Shown in pieces: positions 16,225-18,606 of a stretch of 18,606 bases of DNA. Every line of letters begins with the position of its first letter. Position 1 is the stretch's first letter. Location of the stretch: positions 1 through 18,606 of the forward strand of contig CAISTO010000413.1 in assembly GCA_903888395.1 (NCBI GenBank). Direction: 5' to 3'. The notes beneath the pieces were generated by a model that did no database searches, had not been told where the DNA came from, and worked only from the letters and a program-made list of their open reading frames with translations. Origin of the DNA: an uncultured Bacteroidota bacterium. Its GTDB lineage: Bacteria; Bacteroidota; Bacteroidia; UKL13-3. A program made the position numbers and the translations under genes.

Positions 16225-16473
16225 TTATTCGCTATCGTCAGCTACTTGATTCGTTTGCAACATCATAACAAAATCATAATAGTCTTTTTCAAAAGTGGAT
16301 TCATCTGTAATGTATTTACTTAAAATAGATTTGCGGATTTCATCTTTGCTTTTATCATCTTTAAGCATTCTGATAATTTCTAAGCCAATGGGATTGGTGC
16401 TAAACGAATCACCTGTGGTTGGATTAAAAATAAATCCTGATTCGCTAATGGCTACATTCTTTTTTATTTTCAT
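16225..16473 (-). CDS. PqqD-like small protein (RRE-type), possible peptide or carrier protein
   Basis: This 82-aa protein resembles PqqD and related RiPP-recognition-element proteins. The three-strand wing reads GFIFNPTTGDSFSTNPIG (13-30), followed by a helix LEIIRML, then DEIRKSILSKY and FEKDYYDFVMMLQ. PqqD family members bind a precursor peptide and present it to a modifying enzyme. In place of a longer tail it ends QVADDSE, acidic with a C-terminal Glu. It is the first gene of the group, 25 bp before the ATP-grasp gene and 125 bp after the MFS stop. I see no separate precursor peptide in the gap. It may therefore be a recognition partner for a peptide encoded elsewhere, or may itself be a substrate. 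Family similarity is fair, function unproven. Confidence 0.75.
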   Translation of the reverse strand: MKIKKNVAISESGFIFNPTTGDSFSTNPIGLEIIRMLKDDKSKDEIRKSILSKYITDESTFEKDYYDFVMMLQTNQVADDSE

Positions 16474-16599
16474 AGCATGTTTTTTATATAAAAAGTGGAG
16501 TGCTTTTATGTATTACAAATAACAAATAATTTAATAATTTACTTGTTATAGTTTTATATAAATAAGTTATAAGATTATGAAAATGACATGACGAATTAC

Positions 16600-17817
16600 T
16601 TACAAAAATTTCATTGTTTTCAATGCTTTGGCTTTCCATTGTGCTGAAAGTACAACAATTAATGTGGCAGTTCCACCAAAAACAACTGATGGTGCTAAGC
16701 CCAAAAACCTTGCTGCTACTCCACTTTCAAACGCACCTATTTCGTTAGAACTTCCAATGAAAATGGTATTAATAGATGACACCCTACCACGCATATTATC
16801 GGGTACAAATATTTGCATAATTGCACCACGAATAATCACACTAATACTATCGAAGGCACCGCTTAAAAACAGGAGTAAAATACTTAAATAAAAGTTGGTA
16901 CTTAAACCAAAGCCAATCATACAAATTCCAAATGCAGCCACCACAATGATTAATGTTTGTCCAGGATTTTTAAAACTTCCATAAAACGAAAAAGCAATCA
17001 TTGTTATACTAGCTCCTAATGATGGTGCTGCTCGCAAATAGCCTAATCCTTGCGGACCAACATTTAATATTTCATGGGCAAACGCTGGTAACAAAGCCAC
17101 AGCGCCTCCAAATAAAACTGAAAACAAATCGAGTGAAAGTGCGCCCAAAATTACTTTATGGTTCAAAACATATTTGATTCCTTCTGCTAAATTAAGCCAA
17201 ATAGAATCGTGTTTCATGGATACAATATGCTTTTTTACTTTTATTAAACTTAAAAAAACAAATGCAATGGAAAACAATACAATAATTACAATAAAACTAT
17301 TGGTAATTCCATAATAATTATATAAAAATCCCGCACTTGCCGGACCGGCAATAGATGCAATTTGCCAAGTAGTGCTATAAAAAGTACTGCCTTTTACTAA
17401 TTGTTCTTTACTTACTAATTGAGTTAAAATGGCTTGCCCAGCGGGCGCATAAAAACCCCTTCCCAAACCAATTAACATGATTAAACCATAAATGGCATTT
17501 ACTTGTAAAGTTTTTGGAAATGAATTATTTGTAACTAACAATAAACCTATTGCGCCAAGCAACATGGTTAACATGCTAAATTGCATGATCTTTTTTCGGT
17601 TATGTTTATCTGCTACATGACCAGCAAACAAGGCAATACTAATGGCGGGAACAGCTTCTGCTAGCCCAATTAAACCCAAAGCCAATACATCGTTGGTGAG
17701 TTTATAAATATGCCAGCCAATAACAACCGCAATTATTTGATAGGCGAACGTTAAAAAAAATCGTGTTAATATAAAATTCCTGTAACTGCTTATGCGCAGC
17801 GGATGAGTAATGCTCAT
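16600..17817 (-). CDS. MFS exporter (EntS/MFS_3-like)
   Basis: This is a 405-aa inner-membrane major facilitator with about 12 hydrophobic helices. The family motif A loop is GHVADKHNRKKI (66-77), between helices 2 and 3. GRGFYAPAGQAILTQLV near 119-135, and GPASAGFLYNYYG shortly after, are typical of the EntS-like drug or siderophore exporters. The cargo is unknown. It begins 3 bp after the ABC-2 permease stop, so the two are co-transcribed and may act in the same export task. The PqqD-like gene lies 126 bp downstream on the same strand with no clear terminator between. An export role for a product of that cluster is possible but unsupported otherwise. Confidence 0.9.
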   Translation of the reverse strand: MSITHPLRISSYRNFILTRFFLTFAYQIIAVVIGWHIYKLTNDVLALGLIGLAEAVPAISIALFAGHVADKHNRKKIMQFSMLTMLLGAIGLLLVTNNSFPKTLQVNAIYGLIMLIGLGRGFYAPAGQAILTQLVSKEQLVKGSTFYSTTWQIASIAGPASAGFLYNYYGITNSFIVIIVLFSIAFVFLSLIKVKKHIVSMKHDSIWLNLAEGIKYVLNHKVILGALSLDLFSVLFGGAVALLPAFAHEILNVGPQGLGYLRAAPSLGASITMIAFSFYGSFKNPGQTLIIVVAAFGICMIGFGLSTNFYLSILLLFLSGAFDSISVIIRGAIMQIFVPDNMRGRVSSINTIFIGSSNEIGAFESGVAARFLGLAPSVVFGGTATLIVVLSAQWKAKALKTMKFL

Positions 17818-17820
17818 GAA

Positions 17821-18606
17821 TTAATTACTCATTTTTATCCACTTCCAAATTTCTTTGTAAGTAGGTTTTTTACCAAAAGTTAAAATACCAATTCTATAAA
17901 TTCTAGAAGCTAACCAAACAGTAAACATAAAGCCGCAAATCATTAACGACATTGACAATAATAGTTCCCAAGCTGGAACCCCAAAAGGCAATCGAATCAT
18001 CATAACAACAGGAGAAGTAAAAGGAATAATAGACAACCAAAATGCAGCTGCTCCATTAGGGGCATTTAACACCAAACCTTGAGCTAAAGCAATTGAAAAA
18101 ACCAAAGGCATGGTAACTGGAAGCATAAATTGTTGGGTATCGGTTTCATTATCAACTGCGCTGCCAATGGCAGCAAATAATGCACCATAAAACAAATATC
18201 CTGTTATAAAATAAAACAAAAACACAGCAATTAAATATGGATAATTAAATGATAACAATCCATCTAAAAACGAATTTCCACTGATGGCATTTACTGGCAT
18301 TGCATTTGGCAATTGTGAGGAAACATTTGCTAATTCTTTCACATGATCACCAATCAAAAATGAACTTACTAATGGTATTGCCAATAAAATAAGTGCTACC
18401 CAAATTACAAATTGTAACAAACCAACACTTGCAATTCCGAGTATTTTTCCCATCATTAATTGAAATGGTTTTACCGATGATATAATGATTTCTACAATGC
18501 GATTTGTTTTTTCTTCAATGATGCCTTTCATAACCATTACACCATATAAAAATATGAATAAATATATAAGTAAAGCACCTCCCATTCCCAATGCTGTTGC
18601 CGCTCC
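17821..18606 (-). CDS. ABC-2 type transporter permease (NatB/YhaP-like), 5' end outside window
   Basis: The reading frame is open to the right edge, so this is the C-terminal 261 residues or so of a permease of about 400-450 aa. The TTG at 18591 is not taken as a start. A membrane helix ending LYGVMVMKGI is followed by the ABC-2 signature loop EEKTNRIVEIIISSVKP and LMMGKILGIA. Four or five more helices follow, then a Lys/Trp-rich cytosolic tail. Proteins of this kind work with a separate NatA-like ATPase, expected just beyond the window. Family members export sodium, antibiotics or other small molecules; the cargo here is not known. The MFS gene starts 3 bp after its stop. Confidence 0.9.
   Translation of the reverse strand, partial: GAATALGMGGALLIYLFIFLYGVMVMKGIIEEKTNRIVEIIISSVKPFQLMMGKILGIASVGLLQFVIWVALILLAIPLVSSFLIGDHVKELANVSSQLPNAMPVNAISGNSFLDGLLSFNYPYLIAVFLFYFITGYLFYGALFAAIGSAVDNETDTQQFMLPVTMPLVFSIALAQGLVLNAPNGAAAFWLSIIPFTSPVVMMIRLPFGVPAWELLLSMSLMICGFMFTVWLASRIYRIGILTFGKKPTYKEIWKWIKMSN

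Noticed and set aside
16474..16599. Promoter or precursor-peptide gene upstream of the PqqD-like gene
   Set aside because: No TAnnTTTG match with proper spacing and no small ORF with a convincing start was seen; only AT-rich spacer.
18589..18591. TTG as the start of the ABC permease
   Set aside because: The frame is open through the window edge, and the family has an N-terminal helix and periplasmic region before this point; the gene is cut by the window.

Overview
The window looks like chromosomal DNA of a free-living or environmental Bacteroidota. It is AT-rich and shows no consistent Shine-Dalgarno sequences. The best promoter candidates fit the Bacteroidota TTG / TAnnTTTG pattern. One secreted protein ends in a type IX secretion (T9SS) C-terminal sorting domain. 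The paired SurA/PpiC foldases and the M3 oligopeptidase are also typical of the phylum. The genus cannot be told from the sequence. I see no rRNA, tRNA, IS element, prophage or CRISPR array.

Layout, left to right. (1) 1-250: an intergenic array of short hairpin repeats. Four direct copies sit about 50 bp apart and two further copies are inverted, resembling a REP/BIME cluster. It may continue beyond the left edge. (2) 259-1368 (-): a membrane family-2 glycosyltransferase, divergent from the next block. (3) 1519-6052 (+): two periplasmic parvulin-type prolyl isomerases and a MoxR AAA+ ATPase. A strong hairpin between the two isomerases implies separate transcription, while the second isomerase and MoxR are 33 bp apart. 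(4) 6171-7829 (+): a secreted arylsulfotransferase-like protein with a T9SS tail, ending at a bidirectional terminator. (5) 7907-9610 (-): a cytosolic M3 zinc oligoendopeptidase. (6) 9830-13586 (-): a tight operon, in order of transcription a urea-transporter/M23-peptidase fusion, an outer-membrane beta-barrel-like protein and a periplasmic TPR protein. (7) 13678-16473 (-): in order of transcription a PqqD-like small protein, an ATP-grasp ligase and a fold-type-III PLP decarboxylase-like enzyme. (8) 16600-18606 (-): an MFS exporter downstream of an ABC-2 permease that runs off the right edge.

Two loci deserve most attention. The PqqD-like / ATP-grasp / decarboxylase cluster looks like a small biosynthetic or protein-tethered amino-acid modification pathway that I cannot match to a named system. 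The decarboxylase lacks the acidic residue normally next to the active-site Cys, and the PqqD-like protein ends in an acidic tail with a terminal Glu. Directly downstream on the same strand is the urea-transporter/M23 fusion with its barrel and TPR partners, with no urease nearby. This suggests a multi-layer envelope transport or turnover module whose substrate need not be urea. Whether these two blocks form one six-gene system is an open inference. The left half (foldases, MoxR, T9SS cargo) is ordinary envelope-biogenesis content.
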